A stretch of 64,000 nucleotides of DNA from Batkoa obscura (Eukaryota; Entomophthoromycota; Entomophthoromycetes; Entomophthorales; Batkoaceae): positions 186,001-250,000 of the forward strand of contig JASVEC010000043.1 of assembly GCA_030770535.1 (NCBI GenBank), in the 5' to 3' direction. Shown piece by piece: positions 1 to 12,611 of this stretch. The notes under the pieces were generated by a model that had not been told where the DNA came from, did not search any database, and worked only from the letters and a program-made list of their open reading frames with translations. The translations under genes and the position numbers were made by a program. Numbering within the stretch: position 1 is the first letter of the stretch; every line of letters begins with the position of its first letter.

Positions 1-194
1 GATTCAAACAATGATTATATTCTATAGTTAGTTGCAATTCTTTTGATTGAAAAATTAGGATACTATTGTAAGCAATAGTATATTTTTTTAATCAAAAATA
101 AAACTTAATTTAAGATCAAGTGTAAGTTGATGTTACAATTCTATCCTTACCATTAATTTTAAAAAAAATCGACGTCATTTCAAAAGAGTTCTTG

Positions 195-294
195 GGGGTG
201 TTTTCTTTAGCTTCATTGCTTTTTTCCATCTTTTTAAGCACTATTTAAATGGAAAATTTGTTAGTAAAATTCTTAAACATAAAAATACATCCCC
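195..294. mobile_element. MITE, element A family
   Basis: About 100 bp with GGGGGTGTTTT at one end and ACATCCCC at the other. It has the family core TTTAAGCRCTATTTAAATGG and lies in the inverted orientation relative to most copies. Confidence 0.85.
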
Positions 295-332
295 TCTTGT
301 AAATTAAGTCATTAGTTGTAAATCCATAATAT

Positions 333-430
333 GGGGATATATTTTTTCGTTTAAGAATTTTACTAATAACCTTTCTGCTCAAATAGCGCTTAAAAATGGA
401 AAAAGTAATGAAGCCAAAAAAAGCATCTCT
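333..430. mobile_element. MITE, element A family
   Basis: Begins GGGGATATATTTT, has the core CTCAAATAGCGCTTAAAA and ends in a decayed GCATCTCT. An ATAT-like tetranucleotide lies beside both ends. Confidence 0.85.
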
Positions 431-466
431 GTATAATTATTTAAAAAGGTTTAATATACATTGCAT

Positions 467-556
467 TTATTTTTGTGTTTAAGAATTTTGCTACCAATTT
501 TTCGCTTAAATAATGCCTAAAGATGGAAAAGTGATGGAGCCAAATAAAACACCCCC
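467..556. mobile_element. MITE, 5' end lost
   Basis: The extreme 5' end is missing. It starts within TTATTTTTGTGTTTAAGAATTT and runs through the core to ACACCCCC. Confidence 0.75.
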
Positions 557-822
557 ATATATTAGAAAAATAATATTAATTTAATTTAATGAGAGACACT
601 ATTTATTAACTTTCAACCAATGCTTCCGTTATTGAGAGTAGATTATTATTATAAATTATCATTATTACTATTTTATCATTTTAAAGCAATAACCCCTATG
701 GCCAAGGAAGGACTTGTAACATTCGAAGAGTCTTTATCTAAACTTCGTAATAAGGGTAGAGGCTATAATAACCAGAATATTGATAAGTTTGTAGAATTGT
801 ACAGTGACGAGTTTTTGGATTT

Positions 823-918
823 GGAGATGTATCTTTATTTAAGAATTTGCTAATGGTTTTTCTACTCAAATAGTCCTTAAAAGATAGAAAAAATTACGAA
901 GTCAAAAAAAACATCCCC
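823..918. mobile_element. MITE, element A family
   Basis: GGAGATGTATC...AACATCCCC, flanked by ATTT at 819-822 and 919-922 (4-bp target duplication). It interrupts a coding-like stretch. Confidence 0.85.
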
Positions 919-951
919 ATTTATTAATAAATAAAAGTGAAGTTATCTAAT

Positions 952-1049
952 GGGGGTGTTTTTTTTGACTTCATTACTTTTTCCATTTTTAAGCGCTATT
1001 TGAGTGAAAAGATTGTTGGTAAAATTCTTAAACACAAAAAAACATTCCC
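952..1049. mobile_element. MITE, element A family
   Basis: GGGGGTGTTTTTTTTGACTT...AACATTCCC, inverted orientation, flanked by TAAT on both sides as a target duplication. Confidence 0.88.
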
Positions 1050-1318
1050 TAATGTTATTGAACAAGAATTAAAATCCAATCATAAAGAAAAAGTTGAAAA
1101 GTTAATTGAATAAAGGATTAAAAAATATGGTTTATATGGACTGTCATACTATAGTAATAATAAACAGATTCATTTGTTTTTATAATTATAACTTTTTATT
1201 AAAAATAGTATATTTATCTTTAGCCAATTTAATTTATTTGTTATTTTAAAAGTTTAGCTAAAAGCGCTATAGATTATAACAAGGATTTAAGCGACATAGA
1301 AAACGATGGATAATTATT

Positions 1319-2155
1319 TTATTCAAATCTTAAAATAATATCTAAAATATATGGATTTAAGTCTTCTTGAGTATTAAACAAGTCATCTTCAATAGTTAAT
1401 AATTTGGCTAATTCATCTAAAGTAGGAATTGTTAAGGGTAATTTTAAAGGTAACTCTTCGTTAGTAATAGATAATTGATAATTGTGATTTTGATTTAAAT
1501 AGTCAAATAATTCTTTTTCCTTTTGCTGTTGATTTTTTTTGCCTTTAAATAGTTGAGTTAATCTTTGAAACTGATTTTTATTATTTAGTTGATTCAAATA
1601 AAACATGGCTTCATTTAATTGAATTTCATTTCGTTTATCTTCACTCAATTGCTTAATAATACAATCTAAAAGAATAGGATATTGATTTAATTCATTAATA
1701 ATAACAGGTTTAATATCATTAATATACAATTCCTTGTTAAATTCCATAACACGATTTAATTCTTTTTTTACAATTAATAAAGAAATTAATAATAAATCAT
1801 TTTCTAAATTAAAATCACAATGATTTTCAATAAAATATTGATTTAATATTAATTCATTGATAATTAAATTATTAGACAATAAGCCTAATCGATAATAGTT
1901 AATTAATTGATATGTTTTACATAATTCTATTATAGATTGTTCATATTGTTGTAAATATTTAATATCAAATATATCATAAATATAAATCCATAATTTATAA
2001 ATTACTATATCATTCATCATATTAACGTTACTAATAATTGATTCTATAATTTTAATCCATAATAAATTTAACTCTTTATTAAGATTTAATGAAGCAGTAG
2101 TTAATTGGTAATATTGCCCAAATAATTTCATTAGATTAATTATACAATGATATTG

Positions 2156-2212
<57 letters not shown>

Positions 2213-5200
2213 GTAATAAATAATAAATTAATTTTTCTTGTAAATTAGAATCAATTAATAATTCATCCCATGGTTCAATTATTTCATTAATTTGATTAAT
2301 AGTTAAACTAAAATAGAATTCTAAATAAAATTCACATTTAATTAATAATAATATTTCTATATCATCAAATTCTTTCATATTAAATAAATCATAAAACAAA
2401 GGTAATAATTCCATACGATAGTCAATCACTATTGTTGTATCTTTAATAAAATCATTTAATAAATATTGTTGAATTGATTCTAATGTATTTATTGCCCATT
2501 GTTCATTTAAATAATTTTTAATTAGTGATATAAATTGTTGAATTATATTAATTGTTTTGTTTTCAATCAATTGTTGTTTTAATACTAAAATAAAAATTTC
2601 TTTTAATATTGTAAATTCATTCGATTTGTTTGATAACTGTTGTTGCCAATCAATCGATAATAAATTATTATAATATTTATTAAACAATAATAAAGAATGA
2701 TATAATAAATTTGGGTTAATATTTTGCAATATTAATGATTTATATAATAAAATAATATCATTGAAATTAATATGTTGTTGATTCAATAAGCTATCAATTC
2801 TTTTAATAATTATGTAACCTAAATCTTCTTCAGTTATTGGATCAATTAAATTGTTTAATTCTTCTAAAAATTCAATTCTTTTTATTATATTATTAACTAT
2901 ATTATTAAATGATTCTATATTCTCATTATTCTCATTGTTATTATTGTTATTTAAAATATTTTCTTTAATAATAGTAATTAATAATTGTTGAGATTGTAAA
3001 TTAATAGTTTCTTGATATTTCATATTAATAAATTGATTAATTAAATTTAAACTATTATTAAGATTTAATTGGATTATATATTTGTTTAATAATATAACAT
3101 CTTCAGGTAAAAATACATTATTTTGTTGTATAATAATGAAATTTGATAAATTAAATACCATAAAATTATATTGGATTTTAATATTTGTTGTTCTTGTAAG
3201 CTTAATTCAATGTAACATTGTTTTTCTTCGCCAAATATTGGTAATAATTGTAAATAAGTATCCAATTGATTTAATATAAACTCATTGCCATTAGATTGCT
3301 GATATAACAAATTAAAGTGAGATTGTAAGTCATTATAATTCTTATTGAATTTATTGTTTAATAATAATTTAAAATCAATTATATTATCATTAACTATCTT
3401 ATTATTACTTTTAATACTTTCAGTCCAATTATTTAATAATTCCGTTCTTAATATAAGTTGATGAATAATTAATTGATTTTTCTATTGAAATTTAAAATTT
3501 AAAATATTATTTATATTATATAAATATTATTAAATAATTACCTCATCTTTTTCTTTGTTTGATTTATCTAATATTTCTCCAAACATAATAAAATATAAAT
3601 TTAATTTAATTAAATCATTACCCTTAATATCACTATAAAATGTATAAAATTGATCAACAACCTTTTCATTAATTATTAATGATTCTAAATATTCTTTTGT
3701 ATTAGACCAATAATAATCTTCCAAGTCATTGATTTTAACTTGATTTGAGAAATAATAACTAATATGAATCAAATACAGTGTTTGCAGATCAATATTAAAA
3801 TTAATTGCAATTGTTATTACGTTTGATGTTTGTATTGTATCTTCTGTTTGTATTCTTAATTCCAATAATAAACTTTGTTCTCTTTTGTTAGATAATCGAA
3901 ATGCTTCACTGTTAATATCCAATTTTTCTAATATCGAATTGATTTCTTCTTCCTCATTTAATTTTTGACTTAATTTTATATTCTCTTGAATTGTTTTTAA
4001 TTCCTTATTATTATTATCTAAGTTAGTTAAATAATTAATAAATTGTTTTGGCTGAATTGTTGTTAAATTGTTATATTGTGTAGTAGTATCACTTATATCT
4101 GATTTAGTAATATAATTTAAACCAAAATGAAATGCTTTCCATAATAAATCTTCTGGGTTTTGTTGTAATGTATTAAAAAATTCAACTTTATCTTCCTAAA
4201 AGTAAATATCAAGTATGTTAAGATTAAAACAATTTTATTATATTATAATAAATTACCTCTGATAAATCATAAATAAAAAATTGAGAAAGTGTATCATTAA
4301 TATTATTACTTAATTGAAGTTTGATTTTTTTAATTAATTCTTTATGAAGTATAGCATCATCATTACTTAATAAACTATCTTTCAATAACATTAATATTCT
4401 AAATATTGCTTCTAATGGACTAAGTTGCCAATTGAAATTATTGTTAGTAACAGCTACAATAGAATTATTAAAGATAGGATAATTATATATATTTAGTCTA
4501 TTATTATTGTTATTATTATTGTTTATAATATCAATTATATTGTTGAATTGTTGTAATTCATCTGAATTCAATATAATTGTTTGATGATTATTATTACTGT
4601 ATTTTATTAATTCTTTTGAATTTAGTAATTGAATTTCTAATTCATAATAATAACTCAATACTTCATTTATTTTATCAATATTACAATTTGCTATTATTAA
4701 AGATAACAAATCAAATTTTTTATTAATATCTTTAAATTCTTTATCTTTGATTAATTCTAAAATATCATTGATACCTTCTGAATTACATTCATCTTCAATT
4801 AGAGCAGTTGAATATTCATATGCCATATTAAAATCTTTATGTACTTTACTTGCTTTGATTATTAATTTATTGACAAAACTAAGATCCTCAATAATATTAA
4901 TATTCAACAATGCTATTAACTCTTTAATTTTATCTGGTGATTTATATAATTGACATTTTGAATTAAATATTAATTGCTTTAAATAAAACTTTGAATTTAA
5001 TCGAATTTCTAAAGGTTGAGGTATTTGTTTTATATTGTATTGTAAATAATAGTTATATAATTTTTGTACTCCAAATACAAAGTATTGCCATTGCTGTACT
5101 TTACTTGTTTCTTCTACTAAATCTAAACATTTTAATATAATTTCTATTGAATTAGAATCAAATAAATTTGTTTGATTATCATAAAATTCCATTGATATTT

Positions 5201-6547
5201 CAAGTAATAAATCAATAACTTCTTCATATAAAATGGGTAAATCAATTTCATCAAGTATTATTGAGGCCATTTCAAATTCTAAAACATTATAAATATTATA
5301 AATACAAAAACAATAACAAATTTACCTTCTAATTCTAAAATTTGTTGTAAAAAGAATATGAATAATTGTTTAATATTAATAGGACCAAAATAATGTTGAT
5401 TAAATAATAATATTAGACCATCCCAAATTTTAATAATTGATTGTTTTTCGTTGTTAATAATTAAAATTAATTGATTGATCAATTGAATACAATATAATTG
5501 ATGTTGTTGAAAATTACTTAATAAAATTCGACTTAATCTTTCTTTTAAACTTGGAAAAGAATAACCTAAACTTTCAATGATTTCCCATCCTTCTATATTT
5601 TGTATTAAGAAACTAAAATAAGGATAAAATCCCTCTACTTTATTAACATTAATAATACTATCTGAAGTCAAATCTTCAACTTTTAAATTAATGCAAGTTT
5701 CATTAGACAAATTAGATAAATCTAAACTAGTATATAAAGTAACAAGATTAATAATAGATTGAATATGTTGATTAGTAATTGGTTTTTTAATTGACAATAA
5801 ACTAAGTAAACAAGCTTTAATAAATTTTAATTCAATAACTTTACCCCAAACTTCATTATATTTCAAAGTATTATCTATATTGGATGGTGGTAAATCTAAC
5901 ATTAAATGATAATTTTCTTTTGAATTATCTAACTCTTCATATTCCATGATAAAAATATCTAATAACAACTCAGGAGAAGAACCTAAAGCAACTAAACGAT
6001 AAACTAATTTTGCGATTTGATATCTTGATAAGATTAAAAACTTTTTTAAATTAAAATTAATAGCTTCTTTTTCAGAAACTTGTTCCATTTGATTTAATTC
6101 TAATTGTAATACTTTAATTTGAATTAACCATTCTACTTTTTTGATAATACTACTTAATTTTTTTAAATTTAACTTATGGTGACCTAAATTTAATAATGAA
6201 TAACATAACATTAAATCCCCTACTCTTTCATCGATTTTTATAGCTCTTTGGACATGCCATCCCTTTAACTTCTCCTCCGAGGAATAAGGAACTAAATTTT
6301 GTAACCAAAAGATATACACTTCAGGATCTAAAGCTTCAGGTAAATGGATTAAAAACAACAAGTCGTCTGAATTTTCATACTTGTGATAATGAGTTTCGTA
6401 TTGAGAACGGATATGAGAAATAATTTCATCTGAATACTTTTTTTGTTCTAGTTGAAAGAGTAAACGTTGAATATTACTTTGGTTATCAAATTTCATTTTT
6501 TTCATAAGTGAAAATTTAAAGAATGAAAATAATGAAATTGAAGTCAC
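1319..6547 (-). CDS. Sec39-domain (NBAS-like) vesicle tethering protein
   Basis: A long, mostly helical alpha-solenoid protein in several exons. The first exon carries the Sec39-domain signature: LPEALDPEVY, then WHVQRAIKIDERVGDL, LCYSLLNLG and an extended helical run, which lines up with the WHAERALEID...ALSLIKLG region as I remember it from NBAS. Sec39/NBAS proteins belong to the Dsl1/NRZ complex that tethers Golgi-derived vesicles at the ER. Visible introns: 5279-5325 (joined sequence ...LELE-EFEMASII...), then about 4201-4256 and about 3484-3541. The start could be Met at 6547 or the later MKKMKF at 6505. Near 3160-3215 and again at the AAT repeat near 2150-2215 the reading frame changes without an obvious canonical intron, so the 3' half is either mis-sequenced, unusually spliced or decaying. 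The gene is divergent from kanadaptin, which starts about 90-130 bp away. Total coding potential is roughly 1,700 residues, with no N-terminal WD40 part as in animal NBAS. Confidence 0.6.
2153..2212. repeat. (AAT)n/(ATT)n microsatellite
   Basis: About 20 uninterrupted trinucleotide units. On the minus strand they can encode poly-Asn leading into the frame of the last Sec39/NBAS-like segment, but the upstream segment reaches a stop as it enters the repeat. Confidence 0.9.
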
Positions 6548-6634
6548 TCTTAGTTTAAAGTGACCTAATGAGTTGAATTTATTGCTAACATAAAATTCAA
6601 AATATTGTTTTTTGGTTTCTTTAAAAATTCAAAA

Positions 6635-8765
6635 ATGGGTATTCTATAAAATAACTGAAATTAATATAAAGTTCATAATATTTTAGATTTACCACCGTTA
6701 AATTACATGCTACCCGAATGGAGTGGTAAACCGAGTATTAAGTTATATTTAGAAGTAATTAAAGGAGGGGTACAATTGGAAAATTTTTTGCTAAAAAACA
6801 AAGAGATTATTGTAGTTGGTAACAACAAATTCATTTAATGGTTTTAAAGTAGTAATAATCAAAATAAATTAAAAGGTCGATTACCAAACTGTGATTTACA
6901 ATTAGAACATCAAGTAAGTTTTTTTAAATTTCATATGAAGAAATAAAATTAGAACTCAAATCAAAAGTCCATTTCAAGATATCATGCTTTATTTCAGTTT
7001 AATGAGAAAGGTAGTTTATATAATATTAATATTAAAATAAATAAAAATAACAAATAATTAGGGGAATGTTATATTTATGATTTAGGAAGTACACATGGCA
7101 CTTTTGTCAATAAAGTAAAAATTGAGCAAAAAAAATATGCATTATTAAAAGAAGAAGATCAAATAAAGTTTGGAGAATCAACTAGGATATTTATTTTTAA
7201 AACAGAGATTAATACCAAAGTAAGGGCTTATCAAGATCAACAAAAAGAAACAGAAGTTACTTGGTAATTACTATTCTATTTGACCTTTTTTTAAAAGTTT
7301 TAACCTTTATAATCTTTTGGTTTTAGGGGTTTTGCTGAAGATGCTGTAGAAGAAGAAGATATCAATGATCTTATTAATGATGATACAAATGAACAGGATG
7401 CTTATTATTATAAAGATCCAAAGAAAGCGTTGAAAAATTATTTAGAAGTAAGTTTTGTCTACAAACTAATTTTAGTTATTCATTAGTATAACGTATAAAA
7501 GAATCAAGGTGTTGCTGTTGAATATGAAATATCGGAAGAAGGTGAAAAAAATGAAAAGGAATATACAGCAAAGTAAAAAAATTATTAAATTTTAGTTTAT
7601 TTTGACTTATTATTTTGTTAGAGTTTTACTTCCCATACCAGAATTAGAAAGTTTAAATAGTGATATTATGTATGGTATTGGCCATTCTAATAAAAAGAGG
7701 TAATATTTAAAAAATTTAAACATAAATAAGTAAGAAAAGTTAATAGATTTTATCAATTTTAGAGAAGCGGAAAGATTGGCTGCATTAAATGCATGTGAAA
7801 AGCTAGATAAAATGAAACTATTGAGATCTAATGGATTGAGTATTTCAGGTAATTAATACTGTAATGTATACTAATATATACTAGATAATATTTAAATAGA
7901 TTTAAAAAAACAACGTCTTAAAAGATTGTTAAAAGAAAATGAAGCAGAAGAATTTGATGATTTTTATGATAGAACAGGATATGGTGATTTATTTTAATAG
8001 TATATCTAATAGTAATTAATAAGTAATAATTAATAAATCCTAGTCGAAAAAAGTAAATTACGTAAAAATCAACGTAAAGAAAAAGAAGATAAAATAGAGA
8101 CATTTGACAGTTTAAATTTCAAAAGAAAGCAATTAATCGAAAATATTAATAATTTAAAAATGAATATTATCATCATTCAGAATAAAATTGATGAAGATAT
8201 GGAAATAGTAAATGGTAATTTAATAATATTATATTATTATATATTTATATTAATAACAATACTATTATTTATATAGAATGTAAACAGAATGATAATGAAT
8301 TGGATGGCTATATGACACAAATGAAAATTAGTGAAAATAGAAAATTAAAAAAAGAAAATGATAAGAAATTAAATTTATTAACTATTGTAAGTTAATTATA
8401 TTATTATATTATTAGTAGTATTATTAACAATTCTTTAGGAATTAAAAAAAGTACTGAAATTAATTGAAATTGTTGCACCTGATTCCAAATTTGATGAAGA
8501 AGTAGATGATGATGACACTTTAAAACAAAAAATAAGACAAAATAACTCAAATATTATTGATAAAGAAAAAGAAGTAAAGATAAAGGAAAACAAAGAAGCA
8601 GATAAGAATAAAATTGAGGAAAAAGAAGTGAGAAGTGAGGAAATAAAGGAGATAAGTAGTGAAGGAAAAGTAATAAATAATGAAAAGGAAGCACCAAATA
8701 ATGATGATAATAACAATGAGGGTATTAAAAAAATAGAATCAAAAGTTGAAACTAATAATGAAAAA

Positions 8766-8801
<36 letters not shown>

Positions 8802-8956
8802 GGATATAATTTTAATATTCAAGATGATAATAATAATTGGGTTCCACCTCAAGGACAAAGTGGTAATAATATAATTATATAATTATAAAAGGATATTAAT
8901 AGTTTATAACTTTAGGAGATGGAAGATCCCATTTAAACGATAAATATGGGTATTAA
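6635..8956 (+). CDS. Kanadaptin (SLC4A1AP-like), FHA domain protein
   Basis: Spliced gene with an FHA domain. Exon 1 codes for only ATGG (6635-6638). Intron 6639-6686 then gives MDLPPLNYMLPEW... The FHA core reads LEHQ-SISRYHA and YIYDLGSTHGTFVNKVKIEQ, giving the Arg-Ser-His-Gly phosphopeptide-binding pattern. Family-specific blocks follow: GFAEDAVEEED, YYYKDPKKAL, VLLPIPELES, AERLAALNACEKLDKM, EEFDDFYDRTGY, a coiled-coil region, an 11-Asp run, and the C-terminus NNWVPPQGQSGDGRSHLNDKYGY before the TAA at 8954. About ten introns of 45-75 nt, all GT-AG. Kanadaptin is a nuclear/cytoplasmic protein; splicing-related roles have been proposed and its fungal function is poorly known. It shares a short divergent promoter with the Sec39/NBAS-like gene. 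Confidence 0.9.
6639..6686 (+). other. intron after 4-nt first coding exon of kanadaptin
   Basis: GTATTC...TTTTAG, 48 nt. It separates ATGG from ATTTACCACC, giving the in-frame start MDLPPL. Without it the frame upstream of 6687 is not continuous with the only nearby start. Confidence 0.7.
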
Positions 8957-9140
8957 ATATTAAATTAGAAAACAAAAATAAAATATTTTTATATAAAATA
9001 AAATTTATTAAATTTTAATATTAAATTAATTTATAAATCAAATTCCAGCCTAATAAAAATTTTTATTCAAAATTTTATTTAGGAAATTTAATTCATTTTT
9101 ACAAAATTAATATCTATTTCATCGTTGTTTTAGAGAAAAA

Positions 9141-10480
9141 TTAAGGATTAGGAGGACAACATTGTATAGGAGCACATTGAGCTTGACAAGGTAAAAGACA
9201 AGTAGAATCGCGAATAGTAGGACCAGAAGAAACAGTCAATTTAGGAGAGGAAGAAGTTGAACTATTACTAGAATCGTTTTCAAATTCAGGTTGAATTGTA
9301 ACAGAATGAACACCATAACTATGTAAAATACGTTTGATTTCAGTAGCAATAGATTGGAATCGCTTATGATGAGGGGAATCAATAACTACATGAATACTAG
9401 CAATAGATTTAGAATCACTTAATTGCCAAACATGAAGATCATGAATACTAACAACACCTTCAATATCAGCTACTTGAAGACGTACATTTTCAATTGGTAC
9501 AGTAGATGGTACCCCTTGAAGCAAAATAATCGAAGCACTTTTAATTAAAGGTAATGTAAATTTAACAATTAATAAAGTAATAATAATTGAAATCAAAGGA
9601 TCAAACAGGTATCTTTCTGGGAATTCACATTTCCAAATAATTAAAGCAGAGATAATAACAGCTATACTTGCTAAAGCATCTCCTAAAACATGTAAATAAA
9701 CTCCCTGCATATTAAGCTGGCCTTCCTTTTCATTGGAATGGTCATGGGTGTGATCATGATTATGATTCTTTTGAGATTGATAATCATTAGATTGATTTCT
9801 TTGTAATAAATAACTACTTTCATTAATTTCTAATTGATGAGCATGAGATACTTGTTTTGCAGTATCAATGATAGATTGTTGAAAAGTAGCTGGACTTAAA
9901 ATATTTGTCTGATGATTTAAAGTATAATCAGTACCATCCTCAATTGAATGGGAATGTTCATGAGCATGACTTTCATTATGATTATGACTATGAGAACATT
10001 CACCATGGCTATGATGATGACCAAATAAAAACATACCTGATATGTTAAATACTAAACCAATACTACCAACTACTAAAATTAATTCTGGGTTTTCAATTTC
10101 AACAGGTTTAAAAAAACGAGGAATTGCTTCAGCAACAATAGTAAGACATAAACCTAATAACAATACAGCATTAATTAAAGCACCTAATACTTCCGCTCTT
10201 TGTAATCCATAAGTATAATTTGGATCATATTTGGTATTTTCAGATAACTGAAATAAAAATAATCAGTAAGTTTGTTCTTAATAATATAATAAAATAATAA
10301 TAAACTTACTTTAACAGCATAAACAGCAATAACTAAGGATACCACATCATTTAACATATGAAAAGCGTCAGCCACTAAAGCAATTGAACCCACCCAATAA
10401 CCAACGATTAATTCAGTGAAGAATAAAATGACGCTTAATGTCAATTGTATATATAATTTTGTCGTTTTTGATAACCCCAT
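9141..10480 (-). CDS. ZRC1: CDF-family zinc transporter (Zrc1/Cot1/ZnT1 type)
   Basis: Two exons (10310-10480 and 9141-10247) with a 62-nt intron joining ...VYAVK to LSENTKYDPNYTYGLQRAEVLGA. The protein is about 425 residues with six predicted membrane spans. The zinc site has the two HxxxD motifs expected in TM2 (DAFHMLND) and TM5 (HVLGDALAS). A long His-rich loop between TM4 and TM5 (GHHHSHGECSHSHNHNESH...) is followed by a second shorter His cluster (HNHDHTHDHS). The C-terminal cytosolic domain has the ferredoxin-like CDF fold motif (VVSIHDLHVWQLSDSKSIASIHV) and ends in a Cys-rich tail (CLLPCQAQCAPIQCCPPNP) that could bind metal. Members exchange Zn2+ for protons into the vacuole or other organelles. 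The symbol is by family resemblance, not proven orthology. Confidence 0.92.
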
Positions 10481-11809
10481 TTTTACAAAGTTAATAATAA
10501 TAATAATAATTAAAGCTAATTTTTTAAAAAAACTTATTGATTTATCAAGTTTGTTTTTATACTATTTTATTTCAATTAAGCAATTAATTATATAATCCTA
10601 TTTTCATTGGTGGAATTTAATCACTGTTTGATCATTGGCTCTATTTTTAGCCTATGCACCTGTAAATCAAGGGTTTTTGTCATATCTTTGAATTAATATC
10701 AGATAAAAAAATTATGTAAAAAAAGAGGATTATTCAAATAAATTTTTTTAATAATTTGGCTAAATCAACTATATCAAGTAAATAGAGGTAACTTAATGGC
10801 TATCATGCTAAATTAATGAAAAATATCATAAGTTATTTCTTCTATTTTTAGTATAAAGCCTCAATAGTTGTATTCATTGTGAGTTATTAATATCAAATTG
10901 TTTATTCTCCTATTATCAACTTTATTAATCGTTATTTATTCAACTTTTAAACATCTATATCTCTATCATTTATTATAAGGCTTATAATATTATATGTTTT
11001 TGACGTTTTGTTTTTATTAATATATTACCAATATCTTATATATTGAAACAACTTACAAATGCTTTCAAAGAATGAAACTATTAAATCAATTGAAATTTTG
11101 AAATTTTGAAATCGAAGTTTCTAAAAGATAAAAATTAAGGATGTTATTTTTAGAGTTTTTAGCACAAGTTTTTATTTCCTTTTTTAAATTCATGCTTAAC
11201 TCAACTTAGTCATTACTTCATTTAACCTCTTATTTTAAAACTATTCTTAATAATATTGAACTTGCTTTTTGTAATACAATTTTCTTAATAATTTATTAGT
11301 TTATTAATATAAGAAAGAATAAAAATTAATAATAAATTTAGTATGAAATTAATTTAAATATCAATATTGATGTTTTTTAATAACAAATTAATTACTATTA
11401 ATTTTAATGTTTATAAATCATTTTTATTACATACTTATCTTATAGTTTATTGTTTATTAGGTTTATTATTTTAAACATGATCTGATAAGATTAAACAATC
11501 AATTTCTAATCATGAATTTAAATTTTCTTGTTTATTTAAGACAACTAATTTATAAAGAATATTTATTATTAAAATTATTTTTTACTATTTAATTATGTTT
11601 TTTGAATCATATATTGTATATCGTTATATATATTTATATTACTATAATTTGTTAAGCTAATCGAATAATTACTTTTTTAATATTCATTTACATTTATATA
11701 TTTTATTTTATCTTTATTATTAGTATTTCAAAATTTTAAAAATGAAGATAATTTAACAAGATTTTGCTCTAAATTAAATAATCTTTAAAACTTTATAACT
11801 TTTAGCATT
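10481..11809. other. gene-free spacer, left edge of transposon island
   Basis: AT-rich sequence with no open frame of note. The upstream region of the CDF gene lies at its left end. I see no element A or MITE copy before 11810. Confidence 0.6.
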
Positions 11810-11900
11810 TGGAAGTGTTTTTTAGTTTCATCATTTTTTCCATTTTTTAAGCTCCTGTTTAAACGGAAAAATTGTCAGCAAAATTAAATACAAAAACAAC
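11810..11900. mobile_element. MITE, degraded
   Basis: GGAAGTGTTTTTTAGTTTCATC...core TTTAAGCTCCTGTTTAAACGG; the far end is decayed. Confidence 0.65.
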
Positions 11901-11960
11901 TGCTATTTAGCTTTTATTAAAAAGGAATAATTTAAATAAAAATAAATGTTTTAGTAATAT

Positions 11961-12056
11961 GGGGATGTGCTTTTTTGTTTAAGAATTTTACTAATTTTTC
12001 CACTCAAATAGCGCTTAAAAGATGGGAAAAGTAATGAAGCCAAAAAAAACATCCCC
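11961..12056. mobile_element. MITE, near-consensus
   Basis: GGGGATGTGCTTTTTTGT... core CTCAAATAGCGCTTAAAA ...AAAAACATCCCC, flanked by ATAT-type sequence at both ends. Confidence 0.92.
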
Positions 12057-12140
12057 ATATTGTTAAGTATATTTTTAATGTATTTTAAACTTTTTGAAAT
12101 TATACAAAAAAACATTGCAATTTATAAAGCTATTAAAGTA

Positions 12141-12223
12141 CTTTCATCCCTTTTTCTATCTTTTAAGCGCTATTTGAGCGGAAAAATTGTTAGTACAATT
12201 CTTAAATACAAAAATACATCCCC
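12141..12223. mobile_element. MITE, 5' truncated
   Basis: Begins in CATCCCTTTTTCTATC, includes TTTTAAGCGCTATTTGAGCGG and ends AATACATCCCC. The GGGG end is missing. Confidence 0.75.
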
Positions 12224-12513
12224 GATAAGAAAAATAAAAAATTAACCCCTGGACTTATTTTATAAAATAACAGAAAAGTTAAAGTTTTGATATTTGTTAA
12301 ACAAATGAGTGTCTTATTAAATAACGAAAATAAATTATTAATAGCTAAGTCAATAAATAGTCAAAGAGCAAATAATATGATAATAAGTAAAAGCTAGTAC
12401 TACATTGCTTGTATTATATAAAAATAACTGGTTATAGTTTTAAAGCTAATCACTCCCTTTTATCCAGCTATTTATTTAATAGGAGATTTTTGATAGAGTT
12501 TTATAAAAAATAT

Positions 12514-12611
12514 GGGGATGTTTTTTCGTATTTAAGGATTTTACTAATAGTTTTTCCACTCGAATAGTGTTTGAAAAATATAAAGATAATGAAATCAAAA
12601 AAAACATCGCC
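12514..12611. mobile_element. MITE, element A family
   Basis: GGGGATGTTTTTTCGT...AAACATCGCC flanked by ATAT on both sides; the core is diverged. Confidence 0.85.

Larger units (their letters stand above)
601..1111 (+). pseudogene. coding-like remnant split by two MITEs
   Basis: An open stretch from 620 contains a protein-like segment (MAKEGLVTFEESLSKLRNKG, then a run with many Asp, Glu and Lys) that is cut by a MITE at 823-918. A second coding-like piece (NVIEQELKSN...KLIE, then stop) follows the second MITE at 952-1049. Each MITE is flanked by its own 4-bp duplication (ATTT, TAAT). I do not recognise the protein family. With the MITEs left out of account the two pieces are still not in one frame, so the locus is probably a dead gene fragment rather than a gene with large introns. 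It lies outside the main transposon island, just downstream of the Sec39/NBAS-like gene's 3' end. Confidence 0.4.

Noticed and set aside
8435-8716. Ser/Phe-rich minus-strand frame inside kanadaptin
   Set aside because: Antisense of a Lys/Glu-rich coding exon.
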